A stretch of 64,000 nucleotides of DNA from JBNKFV01 sp050289485 (GCA_050289485.1 JBNKFV010000018.1:10214-74213), one strand, 5' to 3'; counted from the stretch's first letter, positions 52,260 to 62,048 are shown. The notes: a model not told the origin generated them from the sequence alone. Program-made: numbers and translations.

Positions 52260-52916
52260 ATGAGACGGGTATGTGTATTGCTTGGTATTTATTTTATGAC
52301 TGCCTGTAGTAGCGCACCGATAGTCCAGCAGAGGTCGCTGTCCTTGCTTGAATCATCGGTTGAATACGTAGGGCCAAAAAATATAGGGCTCGATCCGTCA
52401 CAATATCCAGCTGATGTTATCTTATTGTTCCCCTATATCAGCGGCGGCATTTTTGGTTCACCGCAATCAGACCCGCTGTTTGCCATAAAGCTCAACACAC
52501 AACACCAAACTTTTACACTTGATTTAATATCTAAACTTGAAGAACTTAATCAAAACGCAAAGCCTTTGAATGACAATTGGCGAACGTTGGGCATGAACAT
52601 CGTACCGGCAGAAACGCACATAGCTAGAATAGGTACCTTCCCCTTTAGCAGCACTGGCGACAGTATTGGTGGTGGCGGCTTTATTGATCCATCAGATCGC
52701 CAAAGTGCCATTCTGGTTTACGTGGACCGCCCCTGCCAAATTACTGGGGACATGCAGTTAGATGCAGAGGAATATACCCATAATATTGCGCTACCCTCAG
52801 CCGGATTTCACTGGCTAAAAATTATAGAAACGTCACCCGACAACTATTATCTGCAGTACGTAGAACCCCGAAATATGTTGTTCTCCATTCATATTTACAA
52901 TCTGATCAATACCTGA
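52260..52916 (+). CDS. Lipoprotein of unknown function
   Basis: 218 residues. Signal peptide with lipobox MTAC at residues ~13-16. Mature part has a Gly-rich loop (SIGGGGFIDPSD) and no recognised domain. Probably co-expressed with the upstream hydrolase. Rich in Asn, Asp and aromatic residues, fitting a surface or periplasmic protein. Confidence 0.7.
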   Translation: MRRVCVLLGIYFMTACSSAPIVQQRSLSLLESSVEYVGPKNIGLDPSQYPADVILLFPYISGGIFGSPQSDPLFAIKLNTQHQTFTLDLISKLEELNQNAKPLNDNWRTLGMNIVPAETHIARIGTFPFSSTGDSIGGGGFIDPSDRQSAILVYVDRPCQITGDMQLDAEEYTHNIALPSAGFHWLKIIETSPDNYYLQYVEPRNMLFSIHIYNLINT

Positions 52917-53067
52917 TGCAGTCGCACTAGTACTACCCACTGCATCATCTCACCGCTTTTGGCTATTAAGCTGCACCGCCTCCTCCCACGGCACCTGGCA
53001 CAACCAGCACAGACATGCTGGCAACGTGAACTGACATATCTAAATACAACAATTTATTAATCGCTAT

Positions 53068-53082
53068 TGATAACAATTATCA
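53068..53082 (+). promoter_or_regulatory. Fur box upstream of porin
   Basis: TGATAACAATTATCA: a 7-1-7 inverted repeat, 14 of 15 to the Fur consensus TGATAATnATTATCA. 86 bp before the porin ATG. Predicts iron repression of the following genes. Confidence 0.75.
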
Positions 53083-53167
53083 TATAGATTAAGATCCGCA
53101 CCGCTTCACACCTATAACAACAATCATTGTGAGCCCTAATAATTTACGCACTTAGAGACGAGCAAAA

Positions 53168-54370
53168 ATGAAAAAAGCACTCGCAATTGCTATCGGCCTG
53201 GCTTCGTTAAACGCCGCAGCCCAACAAGCCCCTTCTGCTGAAGAGATGTGGAAGATCATTCAACAGCAGCAAGCTGAAATTAAAGCCCTGAAGAACCAAC
53301 TCAACAACGCAGAAAACAAGGTTGAAGAAATAGACCTTAAGGTTGTGGCCACTGCCGACGCTGTTGAAAAGAACAACGGCTCCGCTGCTACTGCTAGCGG
53401 TTGGGCCAGCAAAACCACGGTAGGTGGTTACGGTGAACACCACTACAACAATTTTCAAGACAGCGATAACCAAGTGGATGCCCACCGGTTTGTGCTGTTT
53501 CTGAGCCATCAGTTCTCCGACACTGTGCGCATGTTTTCTGAACTGGAAGTAGAGCACGGCTTTGCGGGCCCAGATGATGAAGCCCCAGGTGAAGTGGAAC
53601 TGGAGCAGGCTTACATCGAATGGGACTTTGCCAAACACCATAGTTTGGTTGCCGGTCAGTTCTTGATTCCTGTGGGCATTCTTAACGAAACCCACGAACC
53701 AAACACCTTCTACGGTGTTGAGCGCAATCTGGTCGAGAAAAACATTCTGCCTGCCACCTGGTGGGAAACCGGCGCCATGATCAAAGGTGAAATTGCACCT
53801 GGCTTCACCTACAACGCGGCTATTCACAGCGGCCTGAACATTGAAGACGGCTTCAAAGTGCGCGGCGGTCGCCAGAAGTCTGCCAAAGCGACGGCGGAAG
53901 ACCTGGCTTACACCGCGCGCCTGAAATACACCGGCCTGCAAGGGCTGGAACTGGCCGCCACATTGCAATATCAGGAAGACGTAACCCAAGGTGCAGGTTT
54001 CGATACCAACTCAGCCCTGTTGACCGAAATCGATGCGATCTACACCGCCGGTAATGCCCAGGTTCGCGCCCTGTGGGCCCAATGGGATATTGATGGTCAG
54101 CAGTTTGAGACAGCCGGTTACGACGAGCAGTCTGGCTGGTACATCGAGCCTTCTTATAAACTGAGTGAGCAACTGGGTTTGTTTGCCCGCTACAGCACCT
54201 GGGACAACCAAGCCGGTAACAGTGCAGACACAGACGCTAAAGCCTGGGCTTACGGTGTTAACTACTGGTTGACACCAGGCGTTGTATTCAAAGCCGATTA
54301 CACCGACAACGTCGATGTAGATGGGCCTGACAACGACAGCTTCAATCTAGGCCTTGGCTGGTCGTTCTAA
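53168..54370 (+). CDS. Outer-membrane porin, iron-regulated type
   Basis: 400 residues. Signal peptide ends at NAAAQ. A coiled-coil-like segment follows (QQQQAEIKALKNQLNNAENKVEE, residues ~33-60), then a 16-strand-like barrel: TVGGYGEHHYN, VAGQFLIPVGILNETHEP and terminal LGLGWSF with C-terminal Phe. Trimerising coiled coil plus barrel fits OprO/PhoE-like or DUF3373-like porins. A Fur box lies upstream, so it may pass iron chelates or small solutes. The terminator at ~54436 separates it from the next gene. Confidence 0.85.
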   Translation: MKKALAIAIGLASLNAAAQQAPSAEEMWKIIQQQQAEIKALKNQLNNAENKVEEIDLKVVATADAVEKNNGSAATASGWASKTTVGGYGEHHYNNFQDSDNQVDAHRFVLFLSHQFSDTVRMFSELEVEHGFAGPDDEAPGEVELEQAYIEWDFAKHHSLVAGQFLIPVGILNETHEPNTFYGVERNLVEKNILPATWWETGAMIKGEIAPGFTYNAAIHSGLNIEDGFKVRGGRQKSAKATAEDLAYTARLKYTGLQGLELAATLQYQEDVTQGAGFDTNSALLTEIDAIYTAGNAQVRALWAQWDIDGQQFETAGYDEQSGWYIEPSYKLSEQLGLFARYSTWDNQAGNSADTDAKAWAYGVNYWLTPGVVFKADYTDNVDVDGPDNDSFNLGLGWSF

Positions 54371-54435
54371 TCGGCTTCAGCAACCGATACACGGCAGGAA
54401 AACCAGCGCCTGTTAGCACTGAGTTGCCTAGCCAG

Positions 54436-54466
54436 CAAAAGCCACCTGCATTGCGGGTAGCTTTTG
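54436..54466 (+). terminator. Terminator hairpin after porin gene
   Basis: Stem CAAAAGC.ACC.GC/GC.GGT.GCTTTTG with small mismatches. Partial terminator; readthrough into the FMN-binding gene is possible. Confidence 0.55.
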
Positions 54467-54510
54467 TGTGTAACCCTTATTGATAAAACATCATGTATTG
54501 ATAAAACGCC

Positions 54511-55059
54511 ATGCGACATTCCCTATACTGCTTAATACTGCTTGGCTGCCTGTTTTGGCAACCCTTGGCCAATGCGCAAAAAGGTGAGTTTTTAACCCTG
54601 CAACAGCTTCACCAGCTTGCGTTTGCCGACCAACCCATGCAATGGCAAACGCTCTGGGTTAACCAGCAGCAACGAGAGATTATCGAAAACATTCTTGGGC
54701 ACAACGCTCCCGCCTTGCGTATTCGTTACTGGGGGCAAGGCAGCAAAACCGCCTGGATTTTTGAAGAAATTGGCAAAGAACTTCCCATCACGGTAGGCGT
54801 TATTGTTAACGACAATGCGATCGAGGCAATCAAGGTAATGAATTACCGCGAAAGCCGAGGCGGCGAAGTACGCCACCCATTTTTTACCGATCAGTTTCGC
54901 GGTGCTGCGTTGACCGGCCAACCAGCCAACCCAACGTTGAATGCACCGATTGATGGCATTACCGGCGCAACACTCTCCGTGCGGGCCTTAAAGAAAATCG
55001 CTACACTAGCGCTTTTTTGCCACACGCAAACACCTTTTAATATGCCAGAGAAACCCTAG
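54511..55059 (+). CDS. FMN-binding domain protein (covalently flavinylated)
   Basis: 182 residues with a signal peptide (ending near ANAQK). C-terminal FMN-binding domain with the flavinylation motif DGITGATLSV, in which Thr accepts FMN from ApbE. Periplasmic electron carrier. Adjacent to a PepSY membrane protein (5 bp), the usual partner in extracytosolic flavin-based reductases. Likely role: reduction of ferric compounds taken in with the porin, inferred from the Fur box. Confidence 0.85.
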   Translation: MRHSLYCLILLGCLFWQPLANAQKGEFLTLQQLHQLAFADQPMQWQTLWVNQQQREIIENILGHNAPALRIRYWGQGSKTAWIFEEIGKELPITVGVIVNDNAIEAIKVMNYRESRGGEVRHPFFTDQFRGAALTGQPANPTLNAPIDGITGATLSVRALKKIATLALFCHTQTPFNMPEKP

Positions 55060-55064
55060 GGCCT

Positions 55065-55892
55065 GTGAACAGCTCATCGTCTAATCATGCAAAAAACAAT
55101 GAGGTAAAGCTGTCGCCCTCGGTGAGTAACGGCAACCTGCACCTGCGGCGTTTTTTTTGGCGATGGCATCGCCGCTTGGGGCTGATTGCGCTGCTTTTGG
55201 TGGTGATACTCGCAGTAACCGGTGTGATGCTTAACCATACCGACACCCTCAAGCTCAGCCACACACCGTTACGCAATACACTGCTGTTAACGCTTTATGG
55301 TGTTAAGCCACCCACGGTTACCAGTTTTAAACTGGGTGACACTTGGTACAGTGATACAGGCTCTCACCAGCTTTACCGCAACGGCAAGCAAAGCATTTAC
55401 TGTAACAATACACTGGTGGGTGCTGCACAACTGGCCGACCTGCATGTGATCGGCTGCAGCAACGAACTGCTGTTGCTCACAAACACCGGCGATGTGGTAG
55501 AACGTATTGGCAGCACCTACGGTATACCCTCTCCCATTACCCATCTGGGCCAGTGCCAACACACCTTGTGCATCAACACCCCCAACGGCATTTATCACAT
55601 AGACCTGCAACAACTGGCATGGCAAGCAACAAATGATACTGCCGCACAATGGAGCACACCCGCCACTGCACCCGATGCGTTGCTCACCACACTGCGCAAC
55701 GACTACCTGGGCAGCGATCTTAACTGGGAACGCGTGATTCTCGATCTGCACAGTGGCCGCCTGTTTGGCACCGTGGGCGTGCTGGCCATGGACGCGGCCG
55801 CGGTTTTGCTGGTACTGCTGGGCATTTCCGGCCTGTGGCTCTGGTGGAGCGGCCCAGGCCGCAAGGGACGCCGTTCGAAAAAGCGTGGCTAA
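55065..55892 (+). CDS. PepSY-domain transmembrane protein
   Basis: 275 residues, two transmembrane helices: residues ~35-55 (LGLIALLLVVILAVTGVMLNH) and near the C-terminus (LAMDAAAVLLVLLGISGLWLWW). The N-terminal RWHRRLG and HSGRLFG histidine-containing helices fit heme- or quinol-binding PepSY_TM reductases. The periplasmic middle part is diverged. Works with the FMN-binding protein in front. Confidence 0.82.
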   Translation: MNSSSSNHAKNNEVKLSPSVSNGNLHLRRFFWRWHRRLGLIALLLVVILAVTGVMLNHTDTLKLSHTPLRNTLLLTLYGVKPPTVTSFKLGDTWYSDTGSHQLYRNGKQSIYCNNTLVGAAQLADLHVIGCSNELLLLTNTGDVVERIGSTYGIPSPITHLGQCQHTLCINTPNGIYHIDLQQLAWQATNDTAAQWSTPATAPDALLTTLRNDYLGSDLNWERVILDLHSGRLFGTVGVLAMDAAAVLLVLLGISGLWLWWSGPGRKGRRSKKRG

Positions 55893-55968
55893 CGCGTACA
55901 ATGGGGGTTCGTCGACGAGCTTTTTTTATTGATGCTCACCCAACATGCGCCAACCATGAGCAGTCACT

Positions 55969-57444
55969 ATGAGTAGCCAACCCATTCATTTCGACAACAC
56001 CTTCGTTAACCTACCCGAAGCGTTTTTCCGCCGGGTAAACCCCGCACAAGTCAGCCATGCCCATGCCATTTGCACTAACACAGCATTGGCCGCCCAACTG
56101 GGTATTGATACCCAGTGGTTGCAAACCGATGCGGCAACACAGGTGTTTGCCGGGCAGCGGCTGCTCGAAGGTGCCGACCCCATTGCCACGGTTTACGCTG
56201 GCCACCAGTTTGGCGGCTGGAATCCACAACTGGGTGATGGCCGGGCGCTATTGCTGGGCGAGGTGATGGCACCCAACGGGCAGCGTTACGATATTCAGCT
56301 TAAAGGCTCTGGCCGCACCCCTTTTTCACGCATGGGCGATGGCTTGTCGCCACTGGGGCCAGTGCTGCGGGAATATATTGTCAGTGAAGCCATGGCGGCA
56401 TTGGGCATACCCACTACCCGCAGCCTCGCGGCTGTTACTACGGGCGATCAGGTCGTGCGCGATCAGATTTATCCGGGGGCCATTCTCACCCGTGTGGCGC
56501 GCAGCCATATTCGCGTAGGACACTTTCAATACTTCTACGCCCGCAACGACTTAAATGCCGTTCGCCAACTGGCAGACCATGTCATTGCCCGCGATTTTCC
56601 CGAGGCACAAAATGCACCTAACCCTTATGTCGCGCTGCTGACCCACGCCATAGAACGCCAGGCAGACCTGATTGCCCAGTGGCAGCTGGTGGGTTTTGTT
56701 CATGGCGTGATGAACACCGATAACATGCTGGTGGGCGGCGAAACCATCGACTACGGCCCCTGTGCCTTTATGGACGAATACGATCCCGAGCTGTGCTTGA
56801 GCTCCATCGACCAGCAAGGCCGCTACGCCTATAAAAACCAGCCTGCCATCGCCCAATGGAATTTGTCATGGCTGGCGCAAGCCTTACTGCCGCTGCTTAA
56901 CGATGATGAAGCAGCCGGGGTCGAACAAGCCAATCAACTGTTGGGTATGTTTGCCAGCCGCTATGAACAAGCCTATGCCAAAGGCATGGCCCGAAAATTT
57001 GGTTTTGAGGATCTCAGCGAGAAACACGCTGATTTTGTACAGGCTTTTTTACCAAGGCTGGCCGAAAGCCGTTTGGATTTCACGCTGGTCTTCCGCCATC
57101 TTGCTGATACCGTCGACCCAAACAGCACCCTCTCGCCAGTCGACTTTATGCTGCCAGAGAGCTTTACCGACTTGCTGCAGGTATGGCAGGCCTTTATCGA
57201 CCAGCAGGCCGATACCAGGGCCGACATTCAAGCCCGCATGTACCAAGTTAATCCCGCGGTGATACCCCGCAACCACCTGGTAGAGGCCGCCATTAATGCT
57301 GCCCAGCGTGATAATGATTTCGCGCCGTTCCACCAATTGGTTGATGTGCTGGCAGCCCCGTACGATTACACGCCAGACAATCACCATTACACTCAGCCAC
57401 CCGCACCACAGGAACGTGTATTGCAAACCTTCTGCGGAACCTGA
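55969..57444 (+). CDS. selO: Protein adenylyltransferase SelO (YdiU)
   Basis: 491 residues. Pseudokinase fold that transfers AMP to protein Ser/Thr/Tyr. Features: VYAGHQFGGWNPQLGDGRA, LKGSGRTPFSRMGDG (inverted P-loop area), ILTRVARSHIRVGHFQ and the catalytic HGVMNTDNM with metal-binding DYGPCAFMDEY. C-terminus FCGT lacks the selenocysteine context. Cytoplasmic; redox-linked in model organisms. Confidence 0.95.
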   Translation: MSSQPIHFDNTFVNLPEAFFRRVNPAQVSHAHAICTNTALAAQLGIDTQWLQTDAATQVFAGQRLLEGADPIATVYAGHQFGGWNPQLGDGRALLLGEVMAPNGQRYDIQLKGSGRTPFSRMGDGLSPLGPVLREYIVSEAMAALGIPTTRSLAAVTTGDQVVRDQIYPGAILTRVARSHIRVGHFQYFYARNDLNAVRQLADHVIARDFPEAQNAPNPYVALLTHAIERQADLIAQWQLVGFVHGVMNTDNMLVGGETIDYGPCAFMDEYDPELCLSSIDQQGRYAYKNQPAIAQWNLSWLAQALLPLLNDDEAAGVEQANQLLGMFASRYEQAYAKGMARKFGFEDLSEKHADFVQAFLPRLAESRLDFTLVFRHLADTVDPNSTLSPVDFMLPESFTDLLQVWQAFIDQQADTRADIQARMYQVNPAVIPRNHLVEAAINAAQRDNDFAPFHQLVDVLAAPYDYTPDNHHYTQPPAPQERVLQTFCGT

Positions 57445-57579
57445 CAGCAGATATTAGGGCACCTTGGCACCAAAGAGAGGCTACCGGTGGCAGGCCCTAG
57501 CCATACGTTGGTAGAAAAACATCCACAAACCCCTTTTACCTTCGACACAGGTCGTTATACTGCGCCCTGTTCAAAAATA

Positions 57580-57595
57580 TGTCATTTAGATGACA
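57580..57595 (+). promoter_or_regulatory. Inverted repeat in phosphate-transporter leader
   Basis: TGTCAT-ttag-ATGACA, perfect 6 bp arms, 23 bp before the pit start. Shares TGTCAT with Pho boxes but those are direct repeats, so this may be a different operator. Confidence 0.35.
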
Positions 57596-57618
57596 GCAAT
57601 ACACAAAGGGGGCTCACC

Positions 57619-59187
57619 TTGAAACTCGAAGATATCAACCAGATTGAACAGGCAGGCAAGTCTGGCGGTGCAGAAAGTTTTCGCTTTGGCATCGCGGTTT
57701 TCTTCATTGTCTGCGTCATGCTCTACGTAGGCATGACCCTTGGTGGTATTGAAAACGGCTTCGTACTGATCGCAGCCGCCATGATTGGCGGTTACATGGC
57801 GATGAACATTGGTGCCAATGACGTCGCCAATAACGTTGGGCCTGCCGTAGGCTCTAAAGCCCTCACTCTGACTGGCGCCGTCATTATCGCGGCCATCTTC
57901 GAAGCCGCTGGCGCCCTGATTGCAGGCGGCACCGTGGTCGGCACCATCCAAAAAGGCATTATCAACCCGCAAACCATTGGCGACGCAGAAACCTTTGTCT
58001 GGCTGATGCTCGGCGCCCTGATGGCCGCAGCCTTATGGCTGAATATTGCCACCGTGCTCGGAGCACCAGTCTCAACCACTCACTCCATTGTGGGCGGGGT
58101 ATTGGGCGCGGGTATCGCTGCCGGCGGCTTTGGCATCGCTAACTGGCCGAAAATGGGCAGCATCGCGGCAAGCTGGGTAATTTCACCGGTGTTAGGCGGT
58201 TTGATTGCAGCGGCTTTTCTTTACCTGATTAAACGCACCATTACCTACCAAAGCGATATGCGTGCATCGGCCAAAAAAATGGTGCCGATTCTGGTAGCCA
58301 TTATGGCGTGGGCATTTGCCACTTATCTGATGCTCAAAGGCGTTAAAAAAATCTGGAAAGTCGACTTTCTTACCGCGCTGGCCATTGGTGCCGCCATTGC
58401 TGCTGTGATCTACACCATTGTGCGGCCGATCATTGGCCGTGCCGCCGACGCGTTGGAAAACAACAAATCCAGCGTGAACAGCCTGTTTACTGTACCCCTG
58501 ATCTTTGCCGCTGCCCTGCTGAGCTTTGCCCACGGTGCCAACGACGTTGCCAATGCGGTAGGCCCGCTGGCTGCCATCAATCAGGCACTGACCGCCGGTA
58601 GCATCGGCGAGAAAGCAGCGATTCCTCTGTGGGTGATGATGATTGGCGCTTTGGGTATTGCCGTAGGCTTGATGCTGTTTGGCCCCAAACTGATCAAAAC
58701 CGTGGGCTCTGAAATCACGGAACTGGATAAGATGCGGGCTTTCTGTATTGCCATGGCCGCTGCCATTACGGTAATTGTGGCCTCACAGCTGGGCCTGCCG
58801 GTAAGTTCAACGCACATTGCCGTGGGTGGGGTGTTTGGTGTTGGCTTTTTGCGTGAATACTTGAAGTCGAGCTACGAACAGAAAATCGAAGAAATCAAAG
58901 CCCACCACAAAGAGCAAGACCCAGAGGTTATTGAGCAATTTCTACACGATTTTAGAGACGCGCCCATAAAAGAGAAGCGCCTGATGCTGAAACAATTAAA
59001 GCAACATTCAGCCGTTGCCGAGCTCACCAAAAAAGAACGCAAAGCCTTGCGTAAAATTTATCGCCAAGAGCTGGTAAAACGTTCTGCGGTCATCAAAATC
59101 GCTGCCGCCTGGGTGATTACCGTACCCTGCTCAGCACTCATGGCTGCCATGTTCTACTTTATGCTAGCTGGCATGAATGCTAACTAA
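57619..59187 (+). CDS. pit: PiT-family inorganic phosphate transporter
   Basis: 522 residues from a TTG at 57619, chosen because GGGGG lies 6-7 nt upstream and the protein then begins MKLEDINQIEQ; an ATG-free upstream extension to 57487 is rejected. Two PiT signatures GANDVANNVG and GANDVANAVG in inverted halves, ~10 helices, and a large cytoplasmic loop with charged residues near the C-terminus (EQKIEEIKAHHKEQDPEV). Imports phosphate, possibly as a metal-phosphate, with H+ or Na+. No phoU-like gene is next to it. Confidence 0.93.
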   Translation: MKLEDINQIEQAGKSGGAESFRFGIAVFFIVCVMLYVGMTLGGIENGFVLIAAAMIGGYMAMNIGANDVANNVGPAVGSKALTLTGAVIIAAIFEAAGALIAGGTVVGTIQKGIINPQTIGDAETFVWLMLGALMAAALWLNIATVLGAPVSTTHSIVGGVLGAGIAAGGFGIANWPKMGSIAASWVISPVLGGLIAAAFLYLIKRTITYQSDMRASAKKMVPILVAIMAWAFATYLMLKGVKKIWKVDFLTALAIGAAIAAVIYTIVRPIIGRAADALENNKSSVNSLFTVPLIFAAALLSFAHGANDVANAVGPLAAINQALTAGSIGEKAAIPLWVMMIGALGIAVGLMLFGPKLIKTVGSEITELDKMRAFCIAMAAAITVIVASQLGLPVSSTHIAVGGVFGVGFLREYLKSSYEQKIEEIKAHHKEQDPEVIEQFLHDFRDAPIKEKRLMLKQLKQHSAVAELTKKERKALRKIYRQELVKRSAVIKIAAAWVITVPCSALMAAMFYFMLAGMNAN

Positions 59188-59200
59188 CATAAGGTTTTTT

Positions 59201-60388
59201 ATGCATCGATATACCGTTACGGGTGACCCACAGCTCAACCGTAACGGTATCTCAGCTATCCTCAAATCTGCTGTCACCAGCCTAATGCTGGTGCTTACCG
59301 CCGCCTCAGCACTGGCGCAATCACCCGCGCCGATTGACTGCCCATTGCGTGACAAGCCTTTTAACCTGGAATCGCCACTGCTTGATGTTCTGTTGAGCCC
59401 AAGCGCCAGCCGGGTACTGGAATCCCACCTGCCCAGCCTGAAGGAAAAGACACCGGCGATGATGCTACGCACCGAGATACCCACCTTCGGCGCCATTGTG
59501 TCGGTGACCAATGTAGCGCACATGCTCCAATTGCCTGCCAACCGCTTCCAGGCATTAGCAGCGGATTTGGCACAGCTCGACGTCACTGACGCCGATCGCC
59601 TTGCCCGCTGTGCTCGCTACGATAGCGAGGCACCCGAACTCGAATTCCCCAACGCTGAAACCAACATACTGGTATTCAATAAGATCAACGGCTTTGACCA
59701 CGGCCCCTCAGTAACTGCCGCCACCCATGCCATCAAGGCACTGGCGGAACAACTGGGCTGGGGTGTAGTGGTGACCACTAACGGTGGGGCCTTCACCCCA
59801 GAGATTCTGGCCCGGTTCGACGCGGTGGTATGGAACAACAACAGCGGTGATGTGCTCACCCTCAGCCAGCGCCAAGCATTTGAAGACTACATTACCAACG
59901 GCGGAGGTTTTCTAGGCATTCATGGTTCTGGGGGCGATTCGATTTATTACTGGGATTGGTATGCGGATAAACTGCTAGGGGCCCGCTTTATCGGCCACCC
60001 CATGAATCCACATTTTCAGCATGCCGACGTGCGCATCGAACCCTCAGCGAGCAGGATCGGTACGGCATTGAAACCGGGCTGGAACATGAAAGACGAGTGG
60101 TATTCCTTTGCCGAAAGCCCGCGCAGGAACGGCGCCAGCGTGGTCGCCACCCTCGATGAATCCAGCTACGAGCCCGGCCACAATCTGAGTATGGGCGAAG
60201 ACCATCCTATTGCCTGGACCCGCTGTGTCGATAACGGCCGGGCATTCTATACCGCTATCGGCCACCGCACCGAAGTTTACCATGTGCCAGAGAATCTGGC
60301 GCTATTGCGCGATGGCTTACGTTGGGCAGCTGGCCAAGGCGCCAGTGACTGCCGAGCCAACAAGCCGATCAAACGTCGGCAGCAATGA
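59201..60388 (+). CDS. Secreted ThuA-like protein with unknown N-terminal region
   Basis: 395 residues from ATG 59201 (TAAGG upstream). Signal peptide SLMLVLTAASALAQ. N-terminal ~110 residues, with no named domain, contain CPLRDKPFNLESPLLD. Residues ~150-380 are ThuA-like (glutamine-amidotransferase fold): ILVFNKINGFDHGPSV, VWNNNSGDVLT, GGGFLGIHGSGGDSIYYW and WTRCVDNGRAFYTAIGHRTE. ThuA-like proteins are linked to sugar use. 13 bp after the phosphate transporter gene. Confidence 0.85.
   Translation: MHRYTVTGDPQLNRNGISAILKSAVTSLMLVLTAASALAQSPAPIDCPLRDKPFNLESPLLDVLLSPSASRVLESHLPSLKEKTPAMMLRTEIPTFGAIVSVTNVAHMLQLPANRFQALAADLAQLDVTDADRLARCARYDSEAPELEFPNAETNILVFNKINGFDHGPSVTAATHAIKALAEQLGWGVVVTTNGGAFTPEILARFDAVVWNNNSGDVLTLSQRQAFEDYITNGGGFLGIHGSGGDSIYYWDWYADKLLGARFIGHPMNPHFQHADVRIEPSASRIGTALKPGWNMKDEWYSFAESPRRNGASVVATLDESSYEPGHNLSMGEDHPIAWTRCVDNGRAFYTAIGHRTEVYHVPENLALLRDGLRWAAGQGASDCRANKPIKRRQQ
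59211..59250. repeat. Long inverted repeat within the ThuA-gene start
   Basis: Perfect 12 bp arms ATACCGTTACGG and CCGTAACGGTAT, 16-nt spacer. Lies in the first codons. Could be a message hairpin that limits translation, or a binding site. Confidence 0.55.
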
Positions 60389-60578
60389 GCGATGCACCCG
60401 AACAAAGGCAAGCCACTAGCTGCGAGTCCAGTGCGTGAAGCGCACGATTTTGGCGGGCTTTGTGCTGCCCTTCGAACTGCCTTGTTCAATGGCTGCGGTG
60501 CACGCTCAACATCCGACGGTGGGGCAACAGTGAAAACCCGCTCTATCCCTTTGGTTTCAGCATTAGTTCACGTTCAAA

Positions 60579-61691
60579 TCAGGAGAAGTGCTTCACCAGG
60601 CTAATCCGGTTATTCACGCCAACTTTGCTGTAAATAGACTGCAGATGATTTTTGACTGTCCAGGGGCTGATCGACAATTCCTTGCCGATTTCCGTACTGT
60701 TTAAACCTTCTTTGACTTTGACGATCACGTCCATTTCCCGCCTGGTCAGGCCGTAACGGCTAGCCTGCGTCGAGGCACCAAGCGAATCATGGTTTGCATT
60801 GAGCCATAACAGATGAAACAGTTTGCCATTATGAATAATCACATGATGCTGGAAGGAGCTCGACACTGTTTCACCCTGGTCTTTTATCGGGCTATGAATA
60901 AAGCCCATATCCCAGCACGGCATGTGATGTGGTGTATGGCCCGGCTTCGTGAATGTGCGGGCGGGTTCTTTGAGTTTGTCCCGAAGCGACTCCAATATGC
61001 GCGGCTGCAGGTACAGACTGTCGGCGACCGAGTCATCGGCGTTATTGCTTTGATAAATGAGCTCCCGGGACTCGTTTAATAGCATAAAGAACCTGCCAGG
61101 AAATAACGACGCAAGGATGTCAACGATGTTATCCCGCTTTGCGTACTGCTGCCGCGTGAGGTGCTCCGAATACGCAGCGCTGAGCATGGGGGCCAACAGG
61201 TTTGCAAGTTGTACATCTTCGGGGCCAAAGAGCGAGGCATTCTGGTGGCGTGTCAGGCTGATATGGCCCAGCAGACGCTGGTTGACAACAAATAAAATTA
61301 ACAGGATGTCCTGTTGCTTGTTGGGCTGTAAAATTTGCCGGTAGAGCGTTGTGGTTTTGAGTTCGTTCTGCGACGCAATGGAGCTCATTGCCGTCGCCCC
61401 AAAGTGCCTTCGACCATTAACCCATTTTGTTAAAGGGTCATCCCTAAACACATCCTGAAAGTAGATATCCTGATATTCGGAAGATAATTGCCAGAAGAGA
61501 ATATCGTTTCTTTCGAGTTTCGCGACCTCCCCACGAGCGTCCGCCCAATGAAAAAAAGCCGATGTCGAGGCAGAAAAAAACCGCGATAAACGATCGGCGG
61601 TCTGATTGCGGAATTCATGAATATCCGACATTTCCAACAGCTCATGGCCGATAGTCTGAATCCGATGAATTGCCGATTCATTGATGTGCAT
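60579..61691 (-). CDS. LuxR-type transcriptional regulator with GAF-like domain
   Basis: 370 residues from ATG 61691 (GGGGAGG in front). N-terminal ~240 residues look GAF-like (HEFRNQTADRLSRFFSASTSAFFHW; ILLILFVVNQRLLGHISL; FGPEDVQLANLLAPML). C-terminal LuxR HTH at ~310-370: YGLTRREMDVIVKVKEGLNSTEIGKELSISPWTVKNHLQSIYSKVGVNNR. Divergent from the TonB receptor, which it may control. Ligand unknown. Confidence 0.88.
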   Translation of the reverse strand: MHINESAIHRIQTIGHELLEMSDIHEFRNQTADRLSRFFSASTSAFFHWADARGEVAKLERNDILFWQLSSEYQDIYFQDVFRDDPLTKWVNGRRHFGATAMSSIASQNELKTTTLYRQILQPNKQQDILLILFVVNQRLLGHISLTRHQNASLFGPEDVQLANLLAPMLSAAYSEHLTRQQYAKRDNIVDILASLFPGRFFMLLNESRELIYQSNNADDSVADSLYLQPRILESLRDKLKEPARTFTKPGHTPHHMPCWDMGFIHSPIKDQGETVSSSFQHHVIIHNGKLFHLLWLNANHDSLGASTQASRYGLTRREMDVIVKVKEGLNSTEIGKELSISPWTVKNHLQSIYSKVGVNNRISLVKHFS

Positions 61692-62048
61692 TAATGCCTC
61701 CCCGACTGTACCCAAAGGCTCCAGACAGATTAATCAGGGGTACCCTTAAGTCAAGGTAATTAAAACCTTAATTGCTGCAAATCACAATCACCTCAGCGGA
61801 AGTGCCCTGGCATCGAAAAGAAAAAAGAAATAATAAAATTAATTTAAATACTTTTTTAGCATAAAAAGTAGCTCGACCGCATCATCCACCTACCCATCAG
61901 GAGACTTAACATCACAAGCTGGGCAATTTTAATAAGTAAGTCCTGCAATTGAGCTCCTCGCAAGGGGGAGTCTGAATCCAAGTATTCAAAAGAAATAACA
62001 AATCAAAAACAAAGAAATAGAAAATCACGAGCAAGAGGAAGACAAGAC
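61692..62048. other. Intergenic region between LuxR regulator and TonB receptor
   Basis: About 357 bases, AT-rich, presumably with both promoters. No operator motif clearly recognised; a small hairpin CTCCTCGCAAGGGGGA near 61958 is all that stands out. Confidence 0.45.

Noticed and set aside
57580..57595. Pho box before the phosphate transporter
   Set aside because: The element is an inverted repeat, while Pho boxes are direct repeats of CTGTCAT-like units; kept only as an unspecified repeat.
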